From assembly GCF_002362315.1 (NCBI RefSeq), contig NZ_MTZV01000006.1, forward strand, positions 1,240,001 through 1,304,000: a stretch of 64,000 nt of DNA, written 5' to 3'. The position numbers and the translations under genes are program-made. Position 1 is the stretch's first letter, and every line of letters begins with the position of its first letter. The notes beneath the pieces are model-generated. The model was not told the DNA's origin, made no database searches, and saw nothing but the letters and a program-made list of their open reading frames with translations. Source of the stretch: Paraburkholderia acidicola. Lineage in GTDB: Bacteria > Pseudomonadota > Gammaproteobacteria > Burkholderiales > Burkholderiaceae. Below, piece after piece: positions 35,875 through 45,177 of the stretch.

Positions 35875-37335
35875 ATGACCTCATTCAAACTGAACGACCC
35901 CGCACTGCTGCGGAACAAAGCCTATGTGGCTGGCCAATGGCTATCGTCGGACGATGAAAAAACGTTCGACGTGAATAACCCCGCCACCGGCGAAACGATC
36001 GGCGCCGTGCCGAAGATGGGCCAGCAGGAAACCCGCCGCGCCATCGAAGCGGCAAACGCCGCATGGCCCGCGTGGCGCGCCAAAACCGCGAAGGAACGCG
36101 GCAAGATCCTGCGCACGTGGAGCGACCTGATGCTCCAGCACGCCGACGATCTCGCGCTGATCCTGACCATCGAGCAAGGCAAGCCACTCGCCGAAGCAAA
36201 AGGCGAGATCCAGTACGCCGCATCGTTTTTCGAATGGTTCGGCGAGGAAGGCAAGCGCGTAAACGGCGACACGATTCCGTCACCGGCCAATGACCGCCGT
36301 ATCGTCGTCACGAAAGAACCGATCGGTGTATGCGCCGCGATCACGCCGTGGAATTTCCCGGCCGCGATGATCACCCGCAAGGTCGGCCCCGCGCTGGCCG
36401 CCGGTTGTCCGATCGTCGTCAAGCCCGCCGAGGCAACGCCATTCTCCGCGCTCGCGCTTGCGGTGCTCGCCGAACGCGCGGGTGTACCCGCCGGTGTGTT
36501 CAGCGTCATCACCGGCGATCCGCGTGCGATCGGTGCCGAGATGACCAGCAACCCGATCGTGCGCAAGCTGTCGTTCACCGGTTCGACGCCGGTGGGCCGT
36601 CTGCTGATGGAACAGTGCGCACCGACCGTCAAGAAGGTCTCGCTCGAACTCGGTGGCAATGCGCCGTTTATCGTGTTCGACGATGCCGATCTCGATGCGG
36701 CGGTGGCCGGCGCGATCGCATCGAAGTATCGCAACAGCGGCCAGACCTGTGTGTGCACGAACCGCTTCTATGTGCACGACAAGGTCTACGACGCGTTCGC
36801 CGCGAAACTGCGCGATGCAGTGGGCCAGTTGAAGGTCGGTGACGGGACCGATGCAGGTGTCACGCAAGGTCCGTTGATTAACGAAGCCGCCGTGCTCAAG
36901 GTTGAATCGCACATCGAAGACGCGCTCGCGAAAGGCGCGCGTATCGTCACCGGCGGCAAACGTCATGCGCTCGGTCACGGCTTCTTCGAGCCGACCGTGC
37001 TCGCCGACGTCACGTCTGCAATGAAGGTCGCGCGCGACGAAACCTTCGGCCCGCTCGCACCGCTGTTCCGCTTCTCGTCGGACGAAGAAGTGATCCAGCT
37101 CGCCAACGACACCGAGTTCGGCCTTGCGGCGTACTTCTATAGTCGTGACATCGGCCGTGTGTGGCGCGTCGCCGAAGCGCTCGAATACGGCATGGTCGGC
37201 ATCAACACCGGGCTGATCTCGAACGAAGTCGCGCCGTTCGGCGGCGTCAAGCAGTCGGGGCTCGGCCGTGAAGGATCGCACTACGGCATCGACGACTATG
37301 TCGTGATCAAGTATCTGTGCATGGGCGGCATTTGA
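35875..37335 (+). CDS. gabD: NADP-dependent succinate-semialdehyde dehydrogenase
   Basis: A 486-residue aldehyde dehydrogenase oxidising succinate semialdehyde to succinate, the second step of GABA use. The substrate/cofactor signature ITPWNFPAAMITRKVGPALA, the glutamate motif LELGGNAPFIVFDDAD, and the catalytic Cys in NSGQTCVCTNRFYV are intact. GabD-like features include the second Cys next to the catalytic one and the C-terminal VKQSGLGREGSHYGIDDY. It forms an operon with gabT, controlled by the divergent MocR gene. Confidence 0.94.
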   Translation: MTSFKLNDPALLRNKAYVAGQWLSSDDEKTFDVNNPATGETIGAVPKMGQQETRRAIEAANAAWPAWRAKTAKERGKILRTWSDLMLQHADDLALILTIEQGKPLAEAKGEIQYAASFFEWFGEEGKRVNGDTIPSPANDRRIVVTKEPIGVCAAITPWNFPAAMITRKVGPALAAGCPIVVKPAEATPFSALALAVLAERAGVPAGVFSVITGDPRAIGAEMTSNPIVRKLSFTGSTPVGRLLMEQCAPTVKKVSLELGGNAPFIVFDDADLDAAVAGAIASKYRNSGQTCVCTNRFYVHDKVYDAFAAKLRDAVGQLKVGDGTDAGVTQGPLINEAAVLKVESHIEDALAKGARIVTGGKRHALGHGFFEPTVLADVTSAMKVARDETFGPLAPLFRFSSDEEVIQLANDTEFGLAAYFYSRDIGRVWRVAEALEYGMVGINTGLISNEVAPFGGVKQSGLGREGSHYGIDDYVVIKYLCMGGI

Positions 37336-37349
37336 GTGCGTTTCGCTTC

Positions 37350-37383
37350 ACATTCCCGCGTCAGCCCGCTCGCGCGGGAATGT
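37350..37383. terminator. Hairpin shared by convergent gabD and MFS genes
   Basis: ACATTCCCGCG (37350-37360) pairs with CGCGGGAATGT (37373-37383), 12-nt loop. It spans the MFS stop codon and last codons, 15 bp beyond the gabD stop. There is no clear T-run, so it is probably a bidirectional hairpin of modest strength. Confidence 0.5.
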
Positions 37384-38779
37384 GCCGCCGCACGAGTGCA
37401 AGTGCGATCATCACAACCGCCATCGCCGCACCGAGCATCGCGAGGTACGAGAACGCGCCGCCCGTGGTAATGACTGCGGCGCCCGCAAACGCACTCGTGA
37501 TCGCACCCAGTCGACCAAACGCGAGCGCCGACGCGGTGCCGGTTGCGCGCATGCCGGTCGGGTACACGTAGGCGCACAACGCGTACATCGTCGATTGCAC
37601 GGCGTTGACGAACAGGCCGTGCACGCCGAGGCCGAAGATCAGCAAGGTGGTGCTGTTCTTCGCATCGAGACCGAGCATCAGCGCCGCGCTCAATGCAGCG
37701 CCCAGGGCGCAAATCAGTAACGGCCAGCGCGACCCGTAGCGCGCGATCGCCACGGCACACGCCAGCGCGCCGACCACGCCGCCGAGGTTGTATGCCGTCA
37801 GCCCCGAGCCGGCGACGGAGAGCGACAAACCCTGCGCACTCAGCATCGTCGGCAACCAGCTGAATGCGCTGTACACCGCGACCAGGCACATGAAGAACGC
37901 GATCCAGATGGCCATCGTGTCGCGTGCGCGCCCTTGCATGAAAAGCGCTCTCACGCCGCGATGCTGTTCGGCGGCCTGCTCGCGGACATCGGTAAATACG
38001 GCATCCGTGGGAACCTGGCGCGACATGCGATTGAGCAAGCGACCCAGCTCGTTCCAGCGCGCCGGACGGCGTGCGAGAAAGCGCGGCGACTCCGGCAGCG
38101 CAAACAGCAGCAGCACGCTGAGCACGATCGGCAACACCCCGCCGATCAGAAACAGACCTCGCCAGCCATACGCCGGCAGCACGACATGCGCGAACAACCC
38201 CGCCAGCATTCCGCCGAGCGGCACGCAAACGATCGTTGCCGTCACCGCCAGCGTTCTGCGGCGCGCCGGCGTGAATTCGGCGGTCATCGTCGTCGAGCTG
38301 GGTAGCGCGCCGCCGATGCCGAGTCCCGCCACGAAGCGCAACACGGCAATCGCCACGATATCCGGTGCAAAGCCGATGCAGCAGGTCGCCACGCCGAACA
38401 AAAACACGCTGCCAATCACGGCCCAGCGACGACCGAAGCGATCCGCGAAAATCCCCGCGCACGCACTGCCGATACCCATTCCGAACAGCCCCGCCGCGAC
38501 CACCGGTGCGAACGCGCTGCGGGCGAGATTCCATTCCTTGAGCAGCACGGGAATCGCGAAGCCGATCAGCTGACCGTCGAATCCGTCGACGACAATCGAC
38601 AGCGCCGCCAGCAGCACCACCGCTTTCTGCAGCGCCGTGTAGGGGCCGTCGTCGAGCGTGCTGCCGATGTCGATCGCGCGTCGATCGGCTTCGGAAACAC
38701 CAGCTCTGGCCGCACCGGCGGCATCGGGTGCGCTGCCTGGCGAGCCGGCGAACTCCGTCGGCGGAACGTAGCTGTTCAT
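37361..38779 (-). CDS. MFS transporter, aromatic acid/H+ symporter (AAHS) type
   Basis: A 472-residue, 12-helix transporter. VVDGFDGQLIGFAIPVLLKEW in helix 1 carries the Asp pair typical of AAHS permeases (BenK, PcaK), and FADRFGRRWAVIGSVFLFG is motif A; LPESPRFLARRP follows helix 6. The start MNSYVPPTEF has GGAGA upstream; the open frame runs further but without support. It lies 124 bp downstream of the aldehyde dehydrogenase, in line with mdlC, so it probably imports the aromatic substrate of that pathway (for example benzoylformate or mandelate). Confidence 0.85.
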   Translation of the reverse strand: MNSYVPPTEFAGSPGSAPDAAGAARAGVSEADRRAIDIGSTLDDGPYTALQKAVVLLAALSIVVDGFDGQLIGFAIPVLLKEWNLARSAFAPVVAAGLFGMGIGSACAGIFADRFGRRWAVIGSVFLFGVATCCIGFAPDIVAIAVLRFVAGLGIGGALPSSTTMTAEFTPARRRTLAVTATIVCVPLGGMLAGLFAHVVLPAYGWRGLFLIGGVLPIVLSVLLLFALPESPRFLARRPARWNELGRLLNRMSRQVPTDAVFTDVREQAAEQHRGVRALFMQGRARDTMAIWIAFFMCLVAVYSAFSWLPTMLSAQGLSLSVAGSGLTAYNLGGVVGALACAVAIARYGSRWPLLICALGAALSAALMLGLDAKNSTTLLIFGLGVHGLFVNAVQSTMYALCAYVYPTGMRATGTASALAFGRLGAITSAFAGAAVITTGGAFSYLAMLGAAMAVVMIALALVRRHIPARAG

Positions 38780-38903
38780 CTTCGTGTCTCCATGTGTGGC
38801 GCGTATCGGTCGACGCAGGCTCACCTGGTGCCTGCGTCCGCGCTTTTTATCGTCGATCGAGTATGGGTACCGCTGAACTGCTTTTCGAACTACGGATGTG
38901 CGC

Positions 38904-40355
38904 TCAGAACGGATAGTGCCGCGGCGTAGTCTGCACCGTGATCCAGCGTAGATCGGTGAATTCAGCAATCCCGGCCCGCCCGCCGAAGCGCCCGAATCCA
39001 CTGCTCTTCACGCCACCGAATGGCATCTGCGCTTCGTCGTGCACAGTCGGTCCGTTCACGTGACAGATGCCCGATTCGATGCGTCGCGCGAGGTTCATCG
39101 CACGCGCGATATCGCGGCTGAATACCGCCGCCGACAAGCCATATTCGTTGTCGTTCGCACAGGCAAGCGCCGCTTCTTCACCGTCCACGCGCACGATGCC
39201 CTTCACCGGACCAAACGATTCCTCGGTGTAGATCTTCATCTCGCGCGTCACATGATCGAGCAATGTGGCGGGCATCAACGTGCTGTCGGCCTTGCCGCCG
39301 CACACGAGCGTCGCGCCTTTCGCGAGCGCATCGTCGATCAACGCATTGCATCGCTCGACGGTCCGCCTATCCACCACCGAGCCGAGCACGACCGGCCCCT
39401 GACGCGGATCGCCGAGCGGCAAACTACGCGCTTTCGCCGCAAGCCGGTCGACGAACGCATCGGCGATGCGCCGGTCGACGATGATCCGCTCGGTCGACAT
39501 GCAGATCTGGCCTGAATTGGCGAACGCACCGAACGCGGCCGCGGCGACGGCGGCGTCGAGGTCCGCATCGTCGAGCACGACGAGCGGTGCCTTGCCGCCG
39601 AGTTCGAGTACAGCCGGTTTCAGATGACGCGCGCAGCTCGCCGCGATGATCCTGCCGACGTGGGTCGAGCCCGTGAAGTTCACGCGCCGCACTTTCGGAT
39701 GCGCGATCATCGCTTCGACTACCGCGGCCGCATCGGTCGGTGCGTTCGTTACGAAGTTCACCACGCCGGGCGGCAAGCCTGCTTCCTGTAGCGACTCTAC
39801 GATCAATCCGTGTGTGGCGGGACACACCTCCGAGCCTTTCAGCACGACCGTGTTGCCGCATGCGAGCGGCAACGCGATCGCGCGCACCGCGAGAATCACC
39901 GGTGCATTCCACGGCGCCATACCGAGTACGACACCGGCTGGCTGACGCACACCCATCGCGAGGCTGCCGGGCACATCGGAGGGAATCAGCTCGCCGGCGA
40001 TCTGCGTCGTCAGCGCGGCGGCTTCGATCAGCCCGCCTACGGCGAGGTGCACATTGAAGCCGGCCCAGATACCGGATGCGCCGGTCTCGGCTGCCATCGC
40101 GGCGGCGAATGCGTCGCTGCGCGCTTCGATCGCATGCGCGGCCTTCATCAGCAGCGCGCGTCGCTCGCTCGGACCGCAGGCGGACCATGCAGGGAATGCG
40201 GCTGCGGCGGCATCGACTGCGGCGAGTGCGTCGTCGACGGTAGCCGCCGGCGCACGTGTAGCGATTTCGCCATCGAGTGGATTGCGGCGTTCGAAGGTCG
40301 CGCCGTTACGAGCCTGCACGCGCTCGCCGTTGATCAGCATCGAGATGTTTTGCAT
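38904..40355 (-). CDS. Aldehyde dehydrogenase, benzaldehyde/vanillin type
   Basis: A 483-residue NAD(P)-dependent aldehyde dehydrogenase. MAPWNAPVILAVRAIALPLA, LELGGKAPLVVLDDADLDAA and the Cys motif NSGQICMSTERIIV are seen; the FGAFANSGQICMSTERI wording is that of vanillin, salicylaldehyde and benzaldehyde dehydrogenases. It follows the benzoylformate decarboxylase gene by 51 bp, so oxidation of benzaldehyde to benzoate (MdlD role) is the best reading. Other aromatic aldehydes are possible. Confidence 0.88.
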   Translation of the reverse strand: MQNISMLINGERVQARNGATFERRNPLDGEIATRAPAATVDDALAAVDAAAAAFPAWSACGPSERRALLMKAAHAIEARSDAFAAAMAAETGASGIWAGFNVHLAVGGLIEAAALTTQIAGELIPSDVPGSLAMGVRQPAGVVLGMAPWNAPVILAVRAIALPLACGNTVVLKGSEVCPATHGLIVESLQEAGLPPGVVNFVTNAPTDAAAVVEAMIAHPKVRRVNFTGSTHVGRIIAASCARHLKPAVLELGGKAPLVVLDDADLDAAVAAAAFGAFANSGQICMSTERIIVDRRIADAFVDRLAAKARSLPLGDPRQGPVVLGSVVDRRTVERCNALIDDALAKGATLVCGGKADSTLMPATLLDHVTREMKIYTEESFGPVKGIVRVDGEEAALACANDNEYGLSAAVFSRDIARAMNLARRIESGICHVNGPTVHDEAQMPFGGVKSSGFGRFGGRAGIAEFTDLRWITVQTTPRHYPF

Positions 40356-40406
40356 CGTGTGTCTCCTGTCATTTTTTTCTGCGAAACCTTTGCTTGCTCA
40401 GTCGCG

Positions 40407-42044
40407 CTACGCGACGACCACTTCGACGAGCCGCGGTGCACGTGCGTCCAGTGCCTCGCGCAACACGTCACGCAACGTCTCTGCATCGCTTGCTCGCACG
40501 CCAGGACAACCCATGCCCGCGGCCAGCGCGACGAAATCGATGCCGGGAAGTTCGGTGCCCTGTACTGGATCGGTTGCCGCGAAGCCGAACACCGGCGCGA
40601 ACTCCTGAAGCGCGGCATAGCGTGCGTTGTTCAGAATCACGAACGTGACCGGCAGATTCAGTTGCACGGCACTGTACAACGCCTGGATCGAATACATGCT
40701 GGAGCCGTCGCCGATCAGTGCGATGACACGTGTGCCCGGTTTCGCGAGTGCGACGCCGACGGCGGCCGGCATGCCGTAGCCAAGGCCGCCGCTGTCCATC
40801 GTGAAGAACGTGCCGCTGCGTGTGATCGGTAGATAGCGTTGCATCGTCGAACGCGAACTGGGCGCTTCTTCCACGACGATGTCGGCGGCGTCGCGCAGTT
40901 CAGCGAGCGTCTGCAACGCGAACGCCACCGACATTCGCACCGACTGTGCCGACGGCATCGGTGGCACCGCTCGCGGCGGTACCTCGCGCGGCGCGGGCAA
41001 CGCGCGCAGCTTCGGCGCAGGACGCGCCAGCAGATCGACCACACCGAGCCGGATATTGCCGACCACCGCGGTGCCGACCGGCGTCCACGCGGCGACACCC
41101 GGATCGTCGATCAGTTGATAAAGCGAAGCGCCGTCCGGCACGTGCGGTCCGTGGCCTTCGACGTGATAGACGAACGCCGGCGCGCCGATCACGAAGATCA
41201 GATCGTGACCACCGAGCCGTTCGACGATCTGTTCGCGCATGGCCGGCAGGAAACCGGCAAACAACCGGTGATCTTCGGGAAAGCCGCAGCGCCCGGACAT
41301 CGGCGCCACGTAGACGCGCGCCCGATGACGCTCCGCCAGACGCACGACGTCATCCCATGCGCCGGCGCGATCGACAGCGCCACCGATCACGAACGCAGGA
41401 CGATCGCATGCATCGAGCGCCGCGCCGATCTGCTCGAGCAATTGCGGCTCAGGTCGCGTCGCGGTACTGACCGTGCGCGGCGGTACGGGTTCGGCGAGCC
41501 GATCCCAGTCGTCGACGGGAATCGATACGAGCACCGGGCCGCGCGGCTCCTGCATCGCGACGTGATACGCACGCGCGATCGCAAGCGGCACGTCTTCGGC
41601 GCGCGCCGGTTCGATGCTCCATTTCACATAGGGCTTCGGCAGTTCGGTGGCTTGCGTCGAGGCGAGAAACGGATCGAACGGCAAGATCGAGCGCGCCTGC
41701 TGGCCCGCGGTGATCACCATCGGCGTGCGGTTACGAAAGGCCGTGAAGATGTTGCCCATGGCATTGCCAACACCCGCCGCCGAATGCAGATTGACGAACG
41801 ACGCGTTCGCACTGGCTTGAGCAAAACCGTCGGCCATGCCGACCACGACCGCTTCCTGCAAGCCCAGCACGTAGCGGAAATCGGCGGGGAAATCGCGAAA
41901 CAGCGGCAGTTCGGTCGAACCCGGGTTGGCAAAGATCGATGTCATGCCGAATCGGCGCAGCAGATCGATCACGGCGTCGCGCACCGTGAATGGGGCGTCG
42001 CGGCGAGTGTCCGGGAGATCGGGATGGGGCGCGCTGCGGGTCAT
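40407..42044 (-). CDS. mdlC: Thiamine-diphosphate benzoylformate decarboxylase
   Basis: A 545-residue ThDP enzyme. It aligns by eye with Pseudomonas putida MdlC: Ser43 (NPGSTELPL), Glu64 (LQEAVVVGMADG), His87 (NLHSAAGVGNAMG) and His294 (IGAPAFVYH) match the catalytic Ser26, Glu47, His70 and His281. The ThDP/Mg motif is IGDGSSMYSIQAL ... ILNN. It would decarboxylate benzoylformate to benzaldehyde, which the next gene can oxidise. Fifteen residues at the N-terminus are extra. First gene of mdlC-aldehyde dehydrogenase-MFS, divergent from a LysR gene. A related 2-keto acid substrate cannot be excluded. Confidence 0.88.
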   Translation of the reverse strand: MTRSAPHPDLPDTRRDAPFTVRDAVIDLLRRFGMTSIFANPGSTELPLFRDFPADFRYVLGLQEAVVVGMADGFAQASANASFVNLHSAAGVGNAMGNIFTAFRNRTPMVITAGQQARSILPFDPFLASTQATELPKPYVKWSIEPARAEDVPLAIARAYHVAMQEPRGPVLVSIPVDDWDRLAEPVPPRTVSTATRPEPQLLEQIGAALDACDRPAFVIGGAVDRAGAWDDVVRLAERHRARVYVAPMSGRCGFPEDHRLFAGFLPAMREQIVERLGGHDLIFVIGAPAFVYHVEGHGPHVPDGASLYQLIDDPGVAAWTPVGTAVVGNIRLGVVDLLARPAPKLRALPAPREVPPRAVPPMPSAQSVRMSVAFALQTLAELRDAADIVVEEAPSSRSTMQRYLPITRSGTFFTMDSGGLGYGMPAAVGVALAKPGTRVIALIGDGSSMYSIQALYSAVQLNLPVTFVILNNARYAALQEFAPVFGFAATDPVQGTELPGIDFVALAAGMGCPGVRASDAETLRDVLREALDARAPRLVEVVVA

Positions 42045-42125
42045 GCGGGAAGCTCCTGTGGTCCGGTGGATAAGCGGTGTCGGTTTGATCGAGCCATTAT
42101 CTGGGCCGGTTGCCTGACTGGAAAT

Positions 42126-42146
42126 TGCCTTTTTGACAAAAAGGCA
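42126..42146. promoter_or_regulatory. 21-bp palindrome in the mdlC / LysR divergent promoter
   Basis: Arms TGCCTTTTT and AAAAAGGCA around gac form a perfect dyad, with a T-N11-A LysR-box inside. A further half-like element TTTTTGGCA follows at 42151-42159. The site lies 82 bp from the mdlC start and 44 bp from the LysR start, as expected for a LysR recognition site with an accessory site. Confidence 0.65.
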
Positions 42147-42190
42147 TTACTTTTTGGCATGACTTTTCCCCGATTCGAAGTGGACCCGCG

Positions 42191-43105
42191 ATGAACTTCA
42201 GTTTTCCGCAGCTTCAGGCGTTCACGACAATCATTTCGAGCGGCAGCCTCGGCCGTGCCGCGGACGCGCTTCACATCACGCAACCCGCCCTCAGTCGCAC
42301 GATCAAAAAGCTCGAAACGGAACTCGGTGCGGCGCTATTCGAGCGCCATTCGAAAGGCATGCGCTTGACGGCGATCGGCGAGGCGCTGCTGCCACACGCA
42401 ACGTTGCTGCTGCGGGAAGCCGAAAGCGCTCACGAGGAAATCGACGCGATGCGCGGCCTCGCGAAGGGGACGATCCGCGTCGGCGCAGTGGCCAGCATCG
42501 CCACACTCGTGCTGCCGCTCGCGGTGAGCAGCGTACTCGCGCGCTGGCCGAATCTGCGCGTGGAGATTGTCGAAGCGGTATGGGACCGGCTCGCCGACAG
42601 CCTGATGAAGCACGAAATCGATCTCGTACTCAGCATGGCCGTGCCCGACACCAGTGAGATCGTCGCGATCCCCAGTTGCCGCTGGGAGGACATGAGCTAT
42701 GTGGTCGCCGCGCTCGATCATCCGTTGCGCCGCAAAGCGAATTTATGTCTCGCCGATACGCTCGATCAGCAATGGTGTGTGCCGCCGCGCGGGACTGGTC
42801 CGTTCGAACATATGCAGCAGGTGTTCGCCGAACATGGACTGGGCATGCCCGATATCGCCGTCGAAACCCGTTCGATCACGGTGTTGAAGAGTCTCGTCAC
42901 GCGTGCCGGTTTTCTGAGCTGGATGGCCGCGCCGATGTACGACACGGAAAGCGCCGCGGGTGTGTTCGATACGTTGCCGGTTCCGGGACTGGTGGGACGA
43001 CGCACGTTGACCGCGTTTCGCAGACGTCAGGGGATTTTGCCGAGCCCGGCGTTGAAGTTGCTCGAACAGCTCAATACGATCGTGCCGGAATACAACCAGC
43101 CGTAG
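42191..43105 (+). CDS. LysR-type regulator of the mdlC operon
   Basis: A 304-residue LysR protein: MNFSFPQLQAFTTIISSGSL with ADALHITQPALSRTIKKLET as the helix-turn-helix, and an effector domain from ~residue 93 (GTIRVGAVASIATLVLPLAV), closer to the CbbR/CysB-like 'low-complexity effector' GalR-type group than to GcvA. Divergent from mdlC with a 21-bp palindrome between. It is the probable activator of the decarboxylase-dehydrogenase-transporter operon, responding to the aromatic keto acid or its product. Confidence 0.88.
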   Translation: MNFSFPQLQAFTTIISSGSLGRAADALHITQPALSRTIKKLETELGAALFERHSKGMRLTAIGEALLPHATLLLREAESAHEEIDAMRGLAKGTIRVGAVASIATLVLPLAVSSVLARWPNLRVEIVEAVWDRLADSLMKHEIDLVLSMAVPDTSEIVAIPSCRWEDMSYVVAALDHPLRRKANLCLADTLDQQWCVPPRGTGPFEHMQQVFAEHGLGMPDIAVETRSITVLKSLVTRAGFLSWMAAPMYDTESAAGVFDTLPVPGLVGRRTLTAFRRRQGILPSPALKLLEQLNTIVPEYNQP

Positions 43106-43185
43106 TGACGGGCACGGAGAAGGGGCGCTGCGAAAATCGCGTCACGCGAAGCATGCGCAACGCCCCGTTGAGGGACCGTACGAAC

Positions 43186-43587
43186 TCAGCCCGCCAGATC
43201 CGCCGGCAACTTGCCGCCGTTTGCTGCCAGCGCCTGCATCACCTGTTTGTGCAACCAGATGTTCATGCTGGCTGAATCGTTGGTGTCGCCGTCGTACTTA
43301 AGTTCCTGGGCCAGCTGCTTGCGGTGTTCGAGGCTGCTGTCGACACCGAGCGCCTTCATCGTATCGACGATCGATGTGCGCCAGTTCAGCGTTTGACCGC
43401 TATCCGCAACAGCCTTGTCCATCACGGCTGCGACGTCGACGTCAGCCAGCGGTGCGGGAGCCGGTGCGGCATCCGGGGCGGCAGCTTGCGCTGCGGCTGG
43501 GTCCGGAGTGGGTTCGGTGGCCGGTGCCGGTTGATCCGGCTTCGCCTTGCCAAACAGCTTGCTCACGATTTCGCCAAAGATGCTCAT
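43186..43587 (-). CDS. DUF3597-family protein
   Basis: A 133-residue cytoplasmic protein. MSIFGEIVSKLFGKAKPDQP at the N-terminus, an Ala/Pro-rich linker (residues ~20-48), then the conserved DUF3597 helical domain with VDVAAVMDKAVADSGQTLNW, STEVDTMKALGVDSS-like text (here SIVDTMKALGVDSSLEHR) and SMNIWLHKQVMQALAANGGK. The family is known from structure and is common in proteobacteria, without assigned function. GGGAG-type ribosome site upstream. It stands alone, convergent to the LysR gene. Confidence 0.88.
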   Translation of the reverse strand: MSIFGEIVSKLFGKAKPDQPAPATEPTPDPAAAQAAAPDAAPAPAPLADVDVAAVMDKAVADSGQTLNWRTSIVDTMKALGVDSSLEHRKQLAQELKYDGDTNDSASMNIWLHKQVMQALAANGGKLPADLAG

Positions 43588-43721
43588 TTTTCATCTCCCA
43601 AGGGTTGGTGATTCGCAGAAGCATTCAATCGCTCGCGGCGTGCGAGCTTGTCTATGCTACGCGATCTGTGTGTCAGGAAATGGGATGGGGGGTTTACTTG
43701 CTGGTGGCGCCCGGTTTTCTT

Positions 43722-44186
43722 CTAGTAGATAGGCAATTGAGAGGTCGCCTTCACTTCCTGCAGCGAGAGATTTGAATGCAGCGTCGCAATTCCCGGCAAG
43801 TCCGAGAAAATGCTGGTGAAGAATCGGCCATATTCGTCGAGATCCTTGGCGACAATCTGGACAAGATAGTCGGCATCGCCGGAAACCTTGTGGCAACTAA
43901 GAACATTCTGATGAGCCGCAAGATGCATCTCGATTTTAGTCAACACTGATTCGGAGTGCTCTGCGACACTTAGACGGACGAAAGCGAGGACCCCGAGTCC
44001 CAGTTTTTTCCGACTCACTATCGCCTGATAACCCTCGATATACCCGTCCGCTTCAAGCCGCTTCTGGCGCCGCCAACTAGGCGATTCGCTTAGCGCGAGC
44101 TTCTCTGCAAGTTTGCCCCCTGTCATACGTCCATCTGCCTGCAGCAGACGAAGCATGTCCTGATCGATACGGTCCAGTTCCAGCAC
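43722..44186 (-). CDS. Lrp/AsnC-family transcriptional regulator
   Basis: A 154-residue regulator. N-terminal helix-turn-helix (MLELDRIDQDMLRLLQADGR, LAEKLALSESPSWRRQKRLE) and a RAM/AsnC ligand domain with VLSCHKVSGDADYLVQIVAKDLDEY. Such proteins sense amino acids. It is divergent from the dioxygenase-exporter pair with 214 bp between, so it most likely controls that operon and its own gene according to an amino acid level. Confidence 0.92.
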   Translation of the reverse strand: MLELDRIDQDMLRLLQADGRMTGGKLAEKLALSESPSWRRQKRLEADGYIEGYQAIVSRKKLGLGVLAFVRLSVAEHSESVLTKIEMHLAAHQNVLSCHKVSGDADYLVQIVAKDLDEYGRFFTSIFSDLPGIATLHSNLSLQEVKATSQLPIY

Positions 44187-44400
44187 GGGGAAATCCCCCT
44201 CTTATCGTAAAAATTGCGCGGAAATTCTCCGAAATATTAGCGTCAACCTATGTGAGCTTGCAAAGTAATTTCAGCGACCCGTCGTTAAGCTTGAGTCGTT
44301 CACAACACACCTATGACGATCACGAATGCTCACGATATACAGCGAGGCTCATTCATCTATTGCTCGCTAGACCACGTTCGCATTCGCAAGACCAGAAAAT

Positions 44401-45177
44401 ATGATTCACGAAAAACTCATTCGTACACATCTTGAAGCAAATGGCTTCGCTCACTATCAACCGACGATCAAATACAACGACAGCGATCGCGACATTCTCC
44501 ACGCCGAGTTCCGCTCACTCGAACCGGACGAATTCGCTCCGCCCGGAGTTCGCCGCTTTCGTCGCTATGGAAACGGCATCATCATTCCATGGGCCGAGAA
44601 GGAGGAAGTTTTCTGGATTCCACCGGTGACCAATGGAAACGTATGCCGTGCAGGTTACGATCAGGGCGGCAACAATCCCGATCATCAGAACATCCGTTAC
44701 TTCAACGCATTGAGCGACTTGTGCAAGGCAAGCCGTATTCTTCAACAGCTCGTTCTCGACGATTTCTCGCATACGTTCTGGCAGCATTCGGGGCAGGAGT
44801 TTCCAATCTATTTCGGCGTGCACTTCGTAAAAATCGAGGCACACGGCCGCGATGACCTCGGTATCAGCTCCCCGAACTGCTTTCACCAGGACGGCGAACC
44901 GTTCACGTTTGCTCATCTGGTTCATCGATCCAGCTCAACCGATGGCGGCGTCAACTACATTGGCAGGCCATCGGTTCGCAATCTGCCACTCGAGGAGGTT
45001 CAGCACAGCGACCTCGTTGCGCAATTTGTCCTGAGGGATTTCCTGGAAAGCTTCGCAGTCTTCGACCCGGCTGTTTGTCACTACGTTGACCCGGTGCGCA
45101 AAACCATTGGCGACGATGCCGTAGCCGAACGTTGCATCATCCTCATCGATTTCTCCCAGACAAGGCAGAACATCTGA
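44401..45177 (+). CDS. 2-oxoglutarate/Fe(II) dioxygenase of the BsmA / IDO family (free amino-acid hydroxylase-like)
   Basis: A 258-residue cytoplasmic oxygenase. The iron site HxD...H is visible at His162, Asp164 (FHQDGEPFTF) and probably His227 (VCHYVDPV), with Arg243 (ERCIILIDFS) as the 2-oxoglutarate anchor. The layout matches the family of L-isoleucine dioxygenase and BsmA, which hydroxylates free L-amino acids. The substrate here is not readable. The stop codon overlaps the start of the LysO exporter gene (TGATG), and an Lrp-type sensor gene is divergent: hydroxylation plus export of an amino acid is the inferred task. GC content is lower than in neighbouring genes. Confidence 0.8.
   Translation: MIHEKLIRTHLEANGFAHYQPTIKYNDSDRDILHAEFRSLEPDEFAPPGVRRFRRYGNGIIIPWAEKEEVFWIPPVTNGNVCRAGYDQGGNNPDHQNIRYFNALSDLCKASRILQQLVLDDFSHTFWQHSGQEFPIYFGVHFVKIEAHGRDDLGISSPNCFHQDGEPFTFAHLVHRSSSTDGGVNYIGRPSVRNLPLEEVQHSDLVAQFVLRDFLESFAVFDPAVCHYVDPVRKTIGDDAVAERCIILIDFSQTRQNI

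Noticed and set aside
37296-38534. 412-residue minus-strand frame overlapping the AAHS transporter
   Set aside because: Different frame of the same DNA; the transporter frame has clear family motifs.
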